DNA from: Amycolatopsis albispora
Lineage (GTDB): Bacteria; Actinomycetota; Actinomycetes; Mycobacteriales; Pseudonocardiaceae
Assembly: GCF_003312875.1 (NCBI RefSeq)
Contig: NZ_CP015163.1
Span: 1,426,001-1,490,000 of the forward strand
DNA: 64,000 bases
Direction: 5' to 3'
Shown: positions 29,715 to 37,868 of the stretch, in pieces
Layout of the letters: each line of letters opens with the position of its first letter
Position numbering within the stretch: the stretch's first letter is position 1
Notes under the pieces: generated by a model
What the model saw: only the letters and a program-made list of their open reading frames with translations
Database searches by the model: none
What the model was told of the DNA's origin: nothing
Translations under genes and position numbers: made by a program

Positions 29715-32700
29715 GTGAGCAGTTCGGCCGCGTCCTGCCGGGGGAGCGCGGTGCCCCGGCGGTAGGCACGCTGGTAGCCGTCCTCGCCGAGGGCCCGGAC
29801 CAGCTCCTCGACCAGGTCACGCAGTTCCGGGTCGCCGTGGTCGAAGCTGCCGCGGATGACCTCGCTCAGGCCGAGCGCGGTGGCCGCGCCGGCGTGGTCG
29901 GCTTCGAGGAACCGCAGGCGGGCCAGGTGCTGGGCGGCCGAGGCGAGGTCGTGGTGGGCGGCGGCCGCGGCGACGGTCGCGGGCAGCAGCGCGCGGGCGC
30001 CCGCGGTGTCACCGGCGGTGAGGCGGTTCGCCATGCGTGCCGACGCGACCACCGCCTCGGCTGCCTGCTCGGGCAGCGGTGCTTCCCGCGCGAGGGCCAG
30101 GAGCCGGTCGAGTTCACGGTCGGAGCGCGCGGGATCACCGGCACGCCGGTGCAGTTCGGCCAAGCCGATGGCGGCCACCACTTCGAGCAGGTGCTGCCCG
30201 CTGCCGGCGGCCATTCGCTGCGCGGCCGCCAGGTCGCGGCGGGCACCGGCCAGGTCCCCGGCACGCATCCGCTCGGCGGCCAGTCCGGCCAGATAGGACG
30301 GATCGCCCGGCGGGGCGAGCGCCTTCGCCCGTTCGTACGCGGCGATGGCCGCGTTGTGGTCTCCATCGATGGAACGAACGTGCGCGACGCCCGCCAGTGC
30401 CATCGCGGTGAACAGCCGGTCGCCGGTTTCTTCGAACGCCCGCAGCGCCTCGGTGGTGGCGGCGGTGACGCCCGCCCAGTCGCCGTGGTCGTACCTGGCG
30501 AACGTCTCCACCAGGTAGGTGCACGCCCGCGCCCACTGGTCGCCGCCCTCGCGCAGCCGCTGGATCTCCCGCTCGGCCAGGTCCTCCAGGCCGAGCATGA
30601 AGGCCGCGGTCAGCGTGGCCATCATGATGATCGGGTAGCGGCGCAGCGCCCCGGTCCGGGCGCAGTCCTCGACGAGGCGGCGCACGTGCTCGACGTCTTC
30701 CGGCAGCGGGCCCGCGCCGGAGAACAACTGGTACGCGGAGAAGGCGGCTCGCGCGTCTTCGGGTAGTGCGTCACCGAGGCCGAGCGCCGCCGCCACGAGC
30801 GGGTCGGCCCGGCTGTCGTAGCGAAGGGTGTTCCAGTACCAGCACAACGGGGCCAGCAGGCGGGCCGCGGCGTCGGCGTTGCCGGTGTCGATGGCCCAGT
30901 GCAAGGCGACCAGGAGGTTGTCGTACTCGGCTTTGAGCAGTGCCAGCGAGGTTTCCTGCTCCGCGGACCGCAACCGCGGCTCGTGCCGCTCGGCCAGCTC
31001 GGCGAAGTACTCGGTGAACCGGTGCCGCACGGCGGCGCGTTCGGCCTGCCCGAGCTTGTCACCCAGGTGCGCGCGAATGCTTTCCAGCATGCGGTGGCGT
31101 TCATCGCACTCATCCACAATGGACTTCTCGACCAGTGAGCCGAGCAGGTAGCCGACTTCGCCGCGCGGCAGCTCGTCGTCCTGGCACACCGACTCGATGG
31201 CGGCCGCGTCCGCCCCGGCGGGGAACACCGCGAGCCGCCGTGCCAGCGTCCGTTCCGGTTCGGTGAGCAATTCCCAGCTCCACTCGAGCACCGCGTGCAG
31301 TGTGCGCTGGCGTGGTTGCGCGCCCCGGTTCCCGGTGGAGAGCAGCCGGAACCGGTCCTCGAGCCGTCGCGCGACCTGCCCGGCGGTCATCGACCGCAGC
31401 CGCGCGGCGGCGAGTTCGAGCGCGAGCGGCAAACCGTCCAGGCGGTGCGCCACCTCGACCACGTCGTCCACTGTGGACTCGTCGAGCGCGAACCCCGGCC
31501 GCACGGCGGCGGCCCGGTCGAGGAACAACCGCACGGCAGGGGAGTCGGCGGCCTCACTTCGCCGGTGTGGCAAGGGAAGTGGCCCGAGGCGGCAGAGGGC
31601 TTCACCGACCACGGCGAGCGGCTCGCGGCTGGTGGCCACCACGGTCAGCCCTGGCCGGAGTTCCAGCAGCCGGGTGGTGAACTCCGCGACGGCCGCGGCG
31701 ACCTGTTCGCAGTTGTCCAGCACGAGCACCGCTTCACCACCGCCGAGCAGTCCCGCCACCCGCTCCACGGGCTCCTGTGGACTCGCAGGCGGGCGGGGCG
31801 TCGTTGCGGTGAGCACGCCGAGCACCGCGCCGGGGACCTCGGCGGGATCGGTCACCGAGGCGAGCGGAACCAGCCACAGGCGGCCGTGCCGGTGGGCGCG
31901 GTGCCGCGCGGCGGCGGTCACGGCCAGCCGGGTTTTGCCCACCCCGCCGGGTCCGGTGATGGTGACCAGCCGCGAGGCCGCCATCAGCTCGGCGAGCAGT
32001 GCCAGCTCGTTGTCCCGCCCCACGAAGCTGGTCAGCGGCGCGGGCAGGCGGCCGGGCGCCGGTCGCGCCGGTTCACCACGCAGCACCGCCAGATGGGCTT
32101 CCTTCACCGCGGCGGACGGATCGACGCCCAGTTCGGTGGCGAGCGTGCCGCGGACCTCGTCGTAGGCCGCCAGCGCGTCCGATTGCCGACCGGCCGCCGA
32201 AAGCGCGCGCATCTGCAGCGCGGCCAGGCGTTCCCGGAGCGGATGCGCGGCGACGGCCGCGGTCAGGTCGGCCAGGACTTCCGTGTGGTGCCCGAGTTTC
32301 AGCTCCGCCTCGAACCGGTCCTCGACGGCGGCCAGCCGCAGTTCCTCCAGCCGGGCCGCGGCGGCTTCGGCGAACGGTGCACTCCGGACGTCGGCCAGCG
32401 CTTCACCGCGCCACAGCGCGAGCGCCTCGCGCAGCGTTTCCGCGGCCTGGCGGGGCGCGGCAGCCAGCTCGCGGCGTCCCCGCGCGGCCAGTTCCTCGAA
32501 CCGGTGCGCGTCCACGTCCCGTGCCTCGACGGCGAGCCGGTATCCCGCACCGGCCGACTCCACCGCGATGCTCCCGCCCAGCGCCTTGCGCAGCCGGTAA
32601 ACCAGCGCGTGCAGGCCGTTTGCCTCGGCGGGCGGCCGCGCGCCCCACAGGTCGCCGACCAGCGTGTCCGCCGAGACGACCGCACCCGGAGCGAGCGCCA

Positions 32701-32779
32701 GCCTGGCCAGCAGCATGCGCGGGCGCGCGGACAGCGGCACGTCACCGGCCTGGACCGGCCCGAGCAGCACGATCCGCAC
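29711..32779 (-). CDS. AfsR/SARP family transcriptional regulator with NB-ARC ATPase and TPR
   Basis: 1022 residues. OmpR-type winged helix at about 1-90 (RPRMLLARLALAPGAVVSAD, ANGLHALVYRLRKALGG), bacterial transcriptional activator domain at about 95-240, NB-ARC ATPase from about 260 with Walker A GPGGVGKT (about 275-282) and Walker B AVLVLDNCEQV, then a winged helix (LHAVLEWSWELLTEPERTLA) and helical repeats to the end. Large SARPs of this plan activate secondary-metabolite or stress genes after nucleotide-dependent switching. It is just upstream of the ferredoxin-P450 pair on the same strand, the likely target. Confidence 0.93.
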   Translation of the reverse strand: MRIVLLGPVQAGDVPLSARPRMLLARLALAPGAVVSADTLVGDLWGARPPAEANGLHALVYRLRKALGGSIAVESAGAGYRLAVEARDVDAHRFEELAARGRRELAAAPRQAAETLREALALWRGEALADVRSAPFAEAAAARLEELRLAAVEDRFEAELKLGHHTEVLADLTAAVAAHPLRERLAALQMRALSAAGRQSDALAAYDEVRGTLATELGVDPSAAVKEAHLAVLRGEPARPAPGRLPAPLTSFVGRDNELALLAELMAASRLVTITGPGGVGKTRLAVTAAARHRAHRHGRLWLVPLASVTDPAEVPGAVLGVLTATTPRPPASPQEPVERVAGLLGGGEAVLVLDNCEQVAAAVAEFTTRLLELRPGLTVVATSREPLAVVGEALCRLGPLPLPHRRSEAADSPAVRLFLDRAAAVRPGFALDESTVDDVVEVAHRLDGLPLALELAAARLRSMTAGQVARRLEDRFRLLSTGNRGAQPRQRTLHAVLEWSWELLTEPERTLARRLAVFPAGADAAAIESVCQDDELPRGEVGYLLGSLVEKSIVDECDERHRMLESIRAHLGDKLGQAERAAVRHRFTEYFAELAERHEPRLRSAEQETSLALLKAEYDNLLVALHWAIDTGNADAAARLLAPLCWYWNTLRYDSRADPLVAAALGLGDALPEDARAAFSAYQLFSGAGPLPEDVEHVRRLVEDCARTGALRRYPIIMMATLTAAFMLGLEDLAEREIQRLREGGDQWARACTYLVETFARYDHGDWAGVTAATTEALRAFEETGDRLFTAMALAGVAHVRSIDGDHNAAIAAYERAKALAPPGDPSYLAGLAAERMRAGDLAGARRDLAAAQRMAAGSGQHLLEVVAAIGLAELHRRAGDPARSDRELDRLLALAREAPLPEQAAEAVVASARMANRLTAGDTAGARALLPATVAAAAAHHDLASAAQHLARLRFLEADHAGAATALGLSEVIRGSFDHGDPELRDLVEELVRALGEDGYQRAYRRGTALPRQDAAELLT

Positions 32780-32876
32780 GCGTCACCCCCGCTGCAAACC
32801 CCTTGCGTGGCATCGTAGCCGGGCCGGTTCGGCGAAGTGGCCGCGCGCCCGGAGTTGATCTTGTAGCCTCCTGCCG

Positions 32877-33767
32877 GTGGAGAACCTGACAACCGCCCAG
32901 TACGACCGCCTGCGCAACCTGATCCGGCGCAGCCCCGTGTTCAGCGGCAGGCGCGTGGTGGTGCACGACGACCACGTGGAGATCCTCGAGCCGGAGGAAC
33001 TGGTGCTCGCGTTCGGGCCGGTGTTCGACGCCGTCGACGGCGCGCCGATGAGCGATTGGGCGGATCTGGTCGACGAGCGCCTGGAACGGATGATCCAGGC
33101 GCTCGTCGCCGGTTCCCCCGAACTCGACGGCCCCACCGAGCACCTGCTCGACCGCATCTACGCGCGTGTCCGGCCGATCGAGGGCAGCCCGGTCGAATGG
33201 TGGACCTACGCGCGGGAGATCGCGCCCGGCCTGCTGGTGGTGCTCGCGCTCGACCACCCCGACCGCATCGCCATCCTCAACGACGACCAGGTCCGGCGGC
33301 ACGACTTCGACCGGCTGGTCGAAGCGGGCATGGAGAACCTCTGCCACCAGCTGCCCGAGGAGTACGCCACCTTCGAAGGCGTGTATGTGCTGCGCGGCAA
33401 CGATTACGTGGCCTCGACCGTGCTGGTCATGCCGTGGGTGATCGAGGCGGTCACCGGCGCGGCGGAGTTCCCGTACGGCGCGCTGGTCGCGATGCCGAAC
33501 CACGGCACGCTGATCTTCCACGTGCTGCGCGACGCGGCCGCCGCGCGGGGCGCCATGCGTGAGATCGCGGAGATCGCCGCCGAGTACTACGAGGAGTCCG
33601 CGATGTCGGGGCCGGACCAGGTGAGCCGGCAGGTGTACTGGTGGGAGCCGGGCGCGGGGTACCTGGAGCCCGTCGCGCACCACGCCGTAAATGGCACCGG
33701 GGTCATCGGCGACAACCTCGTCACCGGCTTCTCCCGCGAGTTCGCGGACCTGCTCGACGCGCTATGA
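32877..33767 (+). CDS. DUF1444 (YtpQ)-like protein of unknown function
   Basis: 296 residues, soluble. I do not recognise a named enzyme. The pattern resembles DUF1444/YtpQ: WTYAREIAPGLLVVLALDHP, FDRLVEAGMENLCHQLPEEY, VLRGNDYVASTVLVM, then LVAMPNHGTLIFHVLRD and a closing WWEPGAGYLEPV. Function of that family is unknown. The GTG at 32877 lacks an obvious ribosome site, and TAGCCT about eight bases upstream suggests a leaderless transcript. It is divergent from the SARP gene (97 bases apart), and its end overlaps the convergent MerR gene by six bases. Confidence 0.6.
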   Translation: MENLTTAQYDRLRNLIRRSPVFSGRRVVVHDDHVEILEPEELVLAFGPVFDAVDGAPMSDWADLVDERLERMIQALVAGSPELDGPTEHLLDRIYARVRPIEGSPVEWWTYAREIAPGLLVVLALDHPDRIAILNDDQVRRHDFDRLVEAGMENLCHQLPEEYATFEGVYVLRGNDYVASTVLVMPWVIEAVTGAAEFPYGALVAMPNHGTLIFHVLRDAAAARGAMREIAEIAAEYYEESAMSGPDQVSRQVYWWEPGAGYLEPVAHHAVNGTGVIGDNLVTGFSREFADLLDAL

Positions 33768-34199
33768 ACCACCGCGGCCGTGCCACAGGCCGTCCGCGGT
33801 GCCCTCGGCCACGTGCTCGGCGTACACGCGGACCTTGTTCATGATCACGTCGAGGCAGTCGGTCAGCTCGGCGATCCTGGCGATCACCTGTTCCTGGTGC
33901 GCCCGCAGCAGTTCGAGCCGTTCGGGTTCGGTGCCGGGGCCCTGGCGGACCAGTTCGGCGAACCGCCGGATGGTGGCCAGCGGCATGCCGGAGGCGCGGA
34001 ACTTCGTGCAGTTGAGCAGCCAGGTCACGTCCTCGGCGGTGTAGACGCGCCTGCCGCCGGAGTCGCGCCGCACCGGCGCGGCCAGCAGCCCTTCCCGTTC
34101 GTACAGGCGCAGTGCGTGCACGCTCAGTCCCGTGCGCTCGGCGACCTGGCCGATGCTCAGTTCCGCGGTACCGTCCGAGCTGCCTGTGTCGTGAGCCAT
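33762..34199 (-). CDS. MerR family transcriptional regulator
   Basis: 145 residues. N-terminal MerR winged helix at about 14-85: LSIGQVAERTGLSVHALRLY, EREGLL, RRVYTAEDVTWLLNCTKFRA; then a dimerising coiled coil to about 130 (PERLELLRAHQEQVIARIAE). No cysteines typical of metal sensors are present at the C-terminus, so a small-molecule-responsive or one-component type is likely. ATG 34199 is chosen. It is divergent from an SDR gene whose promoter has the hallmark MerR 19-base spacer with a palindrome inside, so it surely controls that gene. Confidence 0.92.
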   Translation of the reverse strand: MAHDTGSSDGTAELSIGQVAERTGLSVHALRLYEREGLLAAPVRRDSGGRRVYTAEDVTWLLNCTKFRASGMPLATIRRFAELVRQGPGTEPERLELLRAHQEQVIARIAELTDCLDVIMNKVRVYAEHVAEGTADGLWHGRGGS

Positions 34200-34217
34200 A
34201 CCGGCCAATCTAGGCCG

Positions 34218-34248
34218 TTGACCTAGACCTCGGTCTAGCACCTAGCTT
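34218..34248 (+). promoter_or_regulatory. MerR-type promoter with 19-base spacer
   Basis: -35 TTGACC (34218-34223) and -10 TAGCTT (34243-34248) are separated by 19 bases rather than 17. The palindrome CTAGACC-TC-GGTCTAG (34223-34238) occupies the spacer. This is the classical MerR operator: the bound regulator twists the DNA to realign the boxes. The SDR ATG at 34257 is eight bases past the -10, so the mRNA is probably leaderless. Confidence 0.85.
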
Positions 34249-34256
34249 TCGCGGCC

Positions 34257-35210
34257 ATGAACCTCACCGCACAGCACAAGCTCGGCTCGGGCTTCGGCCA
34301 CCGCAGCACCGCCCGCGAAGTCCTCAGTGGACTCGACCTCACCGGCAAGCTCGCCGTGGTCACCGGCGGCTATTCGGGGCTGGGCCGGGAAACCACGCGG
34401 GCACTGGCCGCTGCCGGGGCCCACGTCGTCGTGCCCGCCCGGCGGCCGTCACTGGCCCGCGAGTCGGTCGCGGGCCTGAACACGGAGGTGGCCGAACTGG
34501 ATCTGGCCGACCTCGGCAGCGTCCGGCGGTTCGCCGCCCGGTTCCTCGCCTCCGGTCGCGGCATCGACATCCTGATCTGCGGGGCCGGGATCATGGCCTG
34601 CCCGGAAACCCGGGTGGGCCCGGGCTGGGAGGCGCACTTCGCGGTCAACCACCTCGGCCACCACGTGCTGGTCAACGAACTGTGGCCGTCGATCCGGCCC
34701 GGCGCGCGGGTGGTCGCGGTGTCCTCGGCGGGCCACCAGCTGTCCGGCATGCGCTGGGACGACGTGCAGTTCGACCGCGGTTACGACCGCTGGCTGGCCT
34801 ACGCGCAGGCGAAAACGGCGAACGCCTTGTTCGCCGTGCACCTCGACGCGCTCGGCCGGGACTCCGGCGTGCGAGTGTTCTCCCTGCACCCCGGCGCGAT
34901 CCTGACCCCGTTGCTGCGGCACCTGACGCGCGCGGAGATGGTCGAGCGCGGCTGGGTCGACGAGCACGGCGACCTGGCCGACCCGGAGTTCAAGACCCCG
35001 GAACAGGGGGCGGCCACCCAGGTCTGGGCGGCGACTTCGTCCCTTTTGGACGGTATGGGCGGGCTCTACGCGGAGGACTGCGACATCGCCGAGCGCACCG
35101 ACCGCACGGACATGGTCGCCGGGGTCCGCGACCACGCCATCGATCCCGGGGAGGCGGAGAGGCTGTGGGCCCTCTCGGCCCGGCTCACCGGCTCCGACGC
35201 GTTCAGGTGA
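34257..35210 (+). CDS. short-chain dehydrogenase/reductase
   Basis: 317 residues. Rossmann motif TGGYSGLGRETTRALA near residues 36-51 (TGxxxGxG), ICGAGIMACPE (NAG-like), serine in VAVSSAGHQLSG and the catalytic pair in YAQAKTAN (YxxxK) near 181. The size and motifs fit the retinol-dehydrogenase/protochlorophyllide-reductase-like SDR subgroup, which reduces carbonyls using NADPH. The gene is activated by the divergent MerR through the 19-base-spacer promoter. Substrate unknown. The stop overlaps the end of the convergent Lrp gene by eight bases. Confidence 0.92.
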   Translation: MNLTAQHKLGSGFGHRSTAREVLSGLDLTGKLAVVTGGYSGLGRETTRALAAAGAHVVVPARRPSLARESVAGLNTEVAELDLADLGSVRRFAARFLASGRGIDILICGAGIMACPETRVGPGWEAHFAVNHLGHHVLVNELWPSIRPGARVVAVSSAGHQLSGMRWDDVQFDRGYDRWLAYAQAKTANALFAVHLDALGRDSGVRVFSLHPGAILTPLLRHLTRAEMVERGWVDEHGDLADPEFKTPEQGAATQVWAATSSLLDGMGGLYAEDCDIAERTDRTDMVAGVRDHAIDPGEAERLWALSARLTGSDAFR

Positions 35211-36183
35211 GCAGGCCGTCCTCGCGGTGGATCCAGTAACGCCGCAGCATCCGCAGCACCACCGAAACCTGGAGCGCCGAGATCCCGGGCAGCGGCGCCA
35301 GGTCGCGGGTGAGGAAGTCGGCCATCTCGTCCTCGTTGCGGAACACGCCCTGGTGGATGACCGAGGTGGTGCCCGCCACGATCGAGACGTACCGGGCGGA
35401 CGGGTGCCTGGCCAGTTCCTCGGCCACGGGCTGGATGGCGCCGGGGGAGATGGTCAGCGCGATCACCGCCTCCAGCCCGTAGCCCAGCAGCGCCGGTTCG
35501 ACCTCCACGCGGGGCCGGACGATGCCGCGCCGCAGGATCGACTGGATCAGCCGGTAGGTGGTGGACTGGCTCAGGCCGAGCACCCGGCCCGCCTCGGCGG
35601 CGTTGATCCGGCCGTCCTCGTGGAGCAGGCCGATCACGCGCCGCTCGTCCTCGCTCACCCGCAGGTCGCCGGGGCGCGGCGGGGTTCCGGCTGGTTCCTC
35701 GGCACGCGCGAGCAGGTCCAGCTGGTCGTCGCCGAGCCGGTGCAGGCGCCACGAATCGGCCCTGGTCAGCGCACGCAGCACCAGTTCGGAGTGGGTGCCC
35801 GCCACGCCGGGAACGCCGGGAATGCGCTCGGTGAGCAGTTCGCGGGCCTCCGCGCGATCCCGCAGGTGCGCGGCCAGGTAGACGTCCGACCGGCCGGAGG
35901 TTTCCGCGACCAGCTGCGCCTCGGGCAGCTGCGCCAGCGCGTGCGCGACGCGGCCCGCGGCACCCGGCTGCGTGGTCACCCAGACGTGCCGCGGGTTGCC
36001 CTTGGCTCGCGCGGACCACTCGACCTGGCCGATCACGCGCAGGATCCGCTGCTCCGCCAGCCGCGCGAGCCGCCGCCCGACGGTGCTGGCGGACATGTCG
36101 AGCGCTTCGGCCAGCACGGCGGCGGACGCGCGGGGGGCGACCTGGAGCGCGGCCACCAGGTCGAGGTCGGCCTCGTTCAGCAC
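35203..36183 (-). CDS. tandem-domain Lrp/AsnC family regulator
   Basis: 326 residues, twice normal Lrp length: two HTH-RAM units in series. The first HTH is at about 5-50 (LDLVAALQVAPRASAAVLAE, MSASTVGRRLARL) with an AsnC-type sensor at about 60-140; the second HTH at about 175-220 (ERRVIGLLHEDGRINAAEAG, LSQSTTYRLIQSIL) and sensor at about 225-310. Double Lrp proteins occur in actinobacteria. It is divergent from the AbgT-M20 operon with 128 bases between, so it likely governs uptake and cleavage of aminobenzoyl-glutamate or related amides. Start is GTG 36183. Confidence 0.92.
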   Translation of the reverse strand: MLNEADLDLVAALQVAPRASAAVLAEALDMSASTVGRRLARLAEQRILRVIGQVEWSARAKGNPRHVWVTTQPGAAGRVAHALAQLPEAQLVAETSGRSDVYLAAHLRDRAEARELLTERIPGVPGVAGTHSELVLRALTRADSWRLHRLGDDQLDLLARAEEPAGTPPRPGDLRVSEDERRVIGLLHEDGRINAAEAGRVLGLSQSTTYRLIQSILRRGIVRPRVEVEPALLGYGLEAVIALTISPGAIQPVAEELARHPSARYVSIVAGTTSVIHQGVFRNEDEMADFLTRDLAPLPGISALQVSVVLRMLRRYWIHREDGLLT

Positions 36184-36234
36184 CGCCTGACTGTATCACG
36201 CACAGACCCTGGTATCGATGACTGAATCATGCGG

Positions 36235-36253
36235 TTCAAGCTTTGTGCTTGCA
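36235..36253. promoter_or_regulatory. inverted repeat between the Lrp and AbgT genes
   Basis: CAAGC (36237-36241) and GCTTG (36247-36251) flank TTTGT. Extending outward gives TTCAAGC and GCTTGCAA with one mismatch. A 15-base AT-leaning dyad of this kind fits an Lrp/AsnC box and lies in the divergent promoter region. Confidence 0.45.
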
Positions 36254-36311
36254 ATATTCAGCCATCTGCCCTTGTAATGGGGCACCGCAATTCAGGGAAG
36301 GAGTCAGGCCG

Positions 36312-37856
36312 ATGAGCACCAGGCAAGCGAAGCCGGCCTCGCGCGTGCTGAACGTGCTGATGCGCGCACTCGACGGCGTCGAGCGCCTCGGCAACAAGCT
36401 GCCTCATCCGTTCTGGCTGTTCGTCATCCTCAGCGGGGTGCTGGCGCTGGCCAGCTGGGGGCTGTCCGCGGCGGGCGCGTCCGCGGTGAACCCGGCGACC
36501 GGCAAGACCGTCGAGGCCAAGAACCTGCTCTCGGTCGACGGTGTGCGGACCATGGTCGAGGACGTGGTGAAGAACTACACCTCGTTCCCGCCGCTGGGCA
36601 CCATCCTCGTGGTGATGCTCGGGGTGGCGGTGGCCGAGCGGTCCGGTCTGCTCGCCGCCGTGCTGCGTTCGGGCGTGTCACGGGTCTCGCCGCGCTGGGT
36701 GACCTTCGCGCTCGCGTTCACCGGCATGGTCTCGCATGTCGCGTCCGACGCCGCATATGTGGTGCTGATCCCGTTGGGTGCCATGGCTTTCCGCGCGGTC
36801 GGCCGCAGCCCGATCCTCGGCATCGTGGTGGCGTTCGTGTCGATCTCGGCTGGGTACGACGCCAGCCCGCTGATCACCCCGTCGGACGCCATCCTGTCCG
36901 GGCTGACCACCGCGGCGGCGCACACCATCGATCCGTCGTACGTGGTCACCCCTCTGGCCAACTACTTCTTCTCGCTGGCGTCGTCGTTCGTGCTGGCCGC
37001 GGTGATCACGCTGATCACCGAGAAGGTGCTGGCCCGCCGGGCCGAAGCGATGCCGGTGGACGACGACGCCGAGCAGGACGACCTGGGCTCGCTGAAGCTC
37101 GGCCCCCAGGAGCGGCGCGGGCTGCGGGCCGCGCTGATCGCGCTGGTGGTGTTCGCGGTGGTGCTGGTGGCGGCGCTGCTGCCCGCTTCGTCGCCGCTGC
37201 GCGGGGAGGGCGGCAGCATCGTGCAGTCGCCGCTGCTCACCTCCGTCGCGATCTTCCTGGCGCTGGGCTTCCTGGCCGCCGGCTGGGCGTACGGCAAGGT
37301 GGCCGGCACGGTCACCAGCAGCCGCGACATCCCCGGCTTCATGGCACACGGGTTCCGCGAGATGGCGCCGATCCTGGTGCTGTTCTTCGCGATCTCGCAG
37401 TTCCTCGCCTACTTCAAGTGGACCGGCATCGGCGAGATCGTGGCCATCCACGGCGCCGAACTGCTCAAGGCGGGCGGGGTCTCCGGGCCGGTGATCCTGC
37501 TGGGCATCCTGGTCGTGGTCACCGTGATCAACCTGGTGGTGACCAGCGGTTCGGCCCAGTGGGCGCTGGTCGGCCCGGTGTTCGTGCCGATGCTGATGCT
37601 GCTGGACATCCCGCCGGAGACCACGCAGGCGCTCTACCGCATCGCCGACTCCTGCACGAACGCCATCACGCCGATGAGCCCGTACTTCGTGATGGCACTG
37701 GGCTTCCTGCAGCGGTACCGCAAGCAGGCAGGCATCGGCACGCTGCTGTCGATGACGATCCCGCTTTCGCTGACCCTGCTCGTGGTCTGGACCGTGCTGT
37801 TCTTCGTGTTCTGGGGCTTCGGCATCCCGCTCGGCCCCGGCGCGCCCGTCCGATAG
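36312..37856 (+). CDS. AbgT family transporter (p-aminobenzoyl-glutamate type)
   Basis: 514 residues, about 12-13 membrane segments including re-entrant loops. AbgT hallmarks: LDGVERLGNKLPHPFWLFVI near residue 18, VSHVASDAAYVVLIPLGAM near 141, SISAGYDASPLITPSDAIL near 180 and INLVVTSGSAQWALVGPVFV with ITPMSPYF toward the end. Family members import p-aminobenzoyl-glutamate or export sulfonamides. ATG 36312 has GGAG eight bases upstream. The next gene, 12 bases on, encodes an M20 peptidase able to cleave such a substrate, supporting import and hydrolysis. Likely controlled by the divergent Lrp-type regulator. Confidence 0.93.
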   Translation: MSTRQAKPASRVLNVLMRALDGVERLGNKLPHPFWLFVILSGVLALASWGLSAAGASAVNPATGKTVEAKNLLSVDGVRTMVEDVVKNYTSFPPLGTILVVMLGVAVAERSGLLAAVLRSGVSRVSPRWVTFALAFTGMVSHVASDAAYVVLIPLGAMAFRAVGRSPILGIVVAFVSISAGYDASPLITPSDAILSGLTTAAAHTIDPSYVVTPLANYFFSLASSFVLAAVITLITEKVLARRAEAMPVDDDAEQDDLGSLKLGPQERRGLRAALIALVVFAVVLVAALLPASSPLRGEGGSIVQSPLLTSVAIFLALGFLAAGWAYGKVAGTVTSSRDIPGFMAHGFREMAPILVLFFAISQFLAYFKWTGIGEIVAIHGAELLKAGGVSGPVILLGILVVVTVINLVVTSGSAQWALVGPVFVPMLMLLDIPPETTQALYRIADSCTNAITPMSPYFVMALGFLQRYRKQAGIGTLLSMTIPLSLTLLVVWTVLFFVFWGFGIPLGPGAPVR

Positions 37857-37868
37857 AAAGGAATCGCC

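Noticed and set aside
34223..34238. Resemblance of CTAGACC-TC-GGTCTAG to a DasR element
   Set aside because: The arm order differs from TGGTCTAGACCA, and the 19-base spacer between promoter boxes fits MerR fully.
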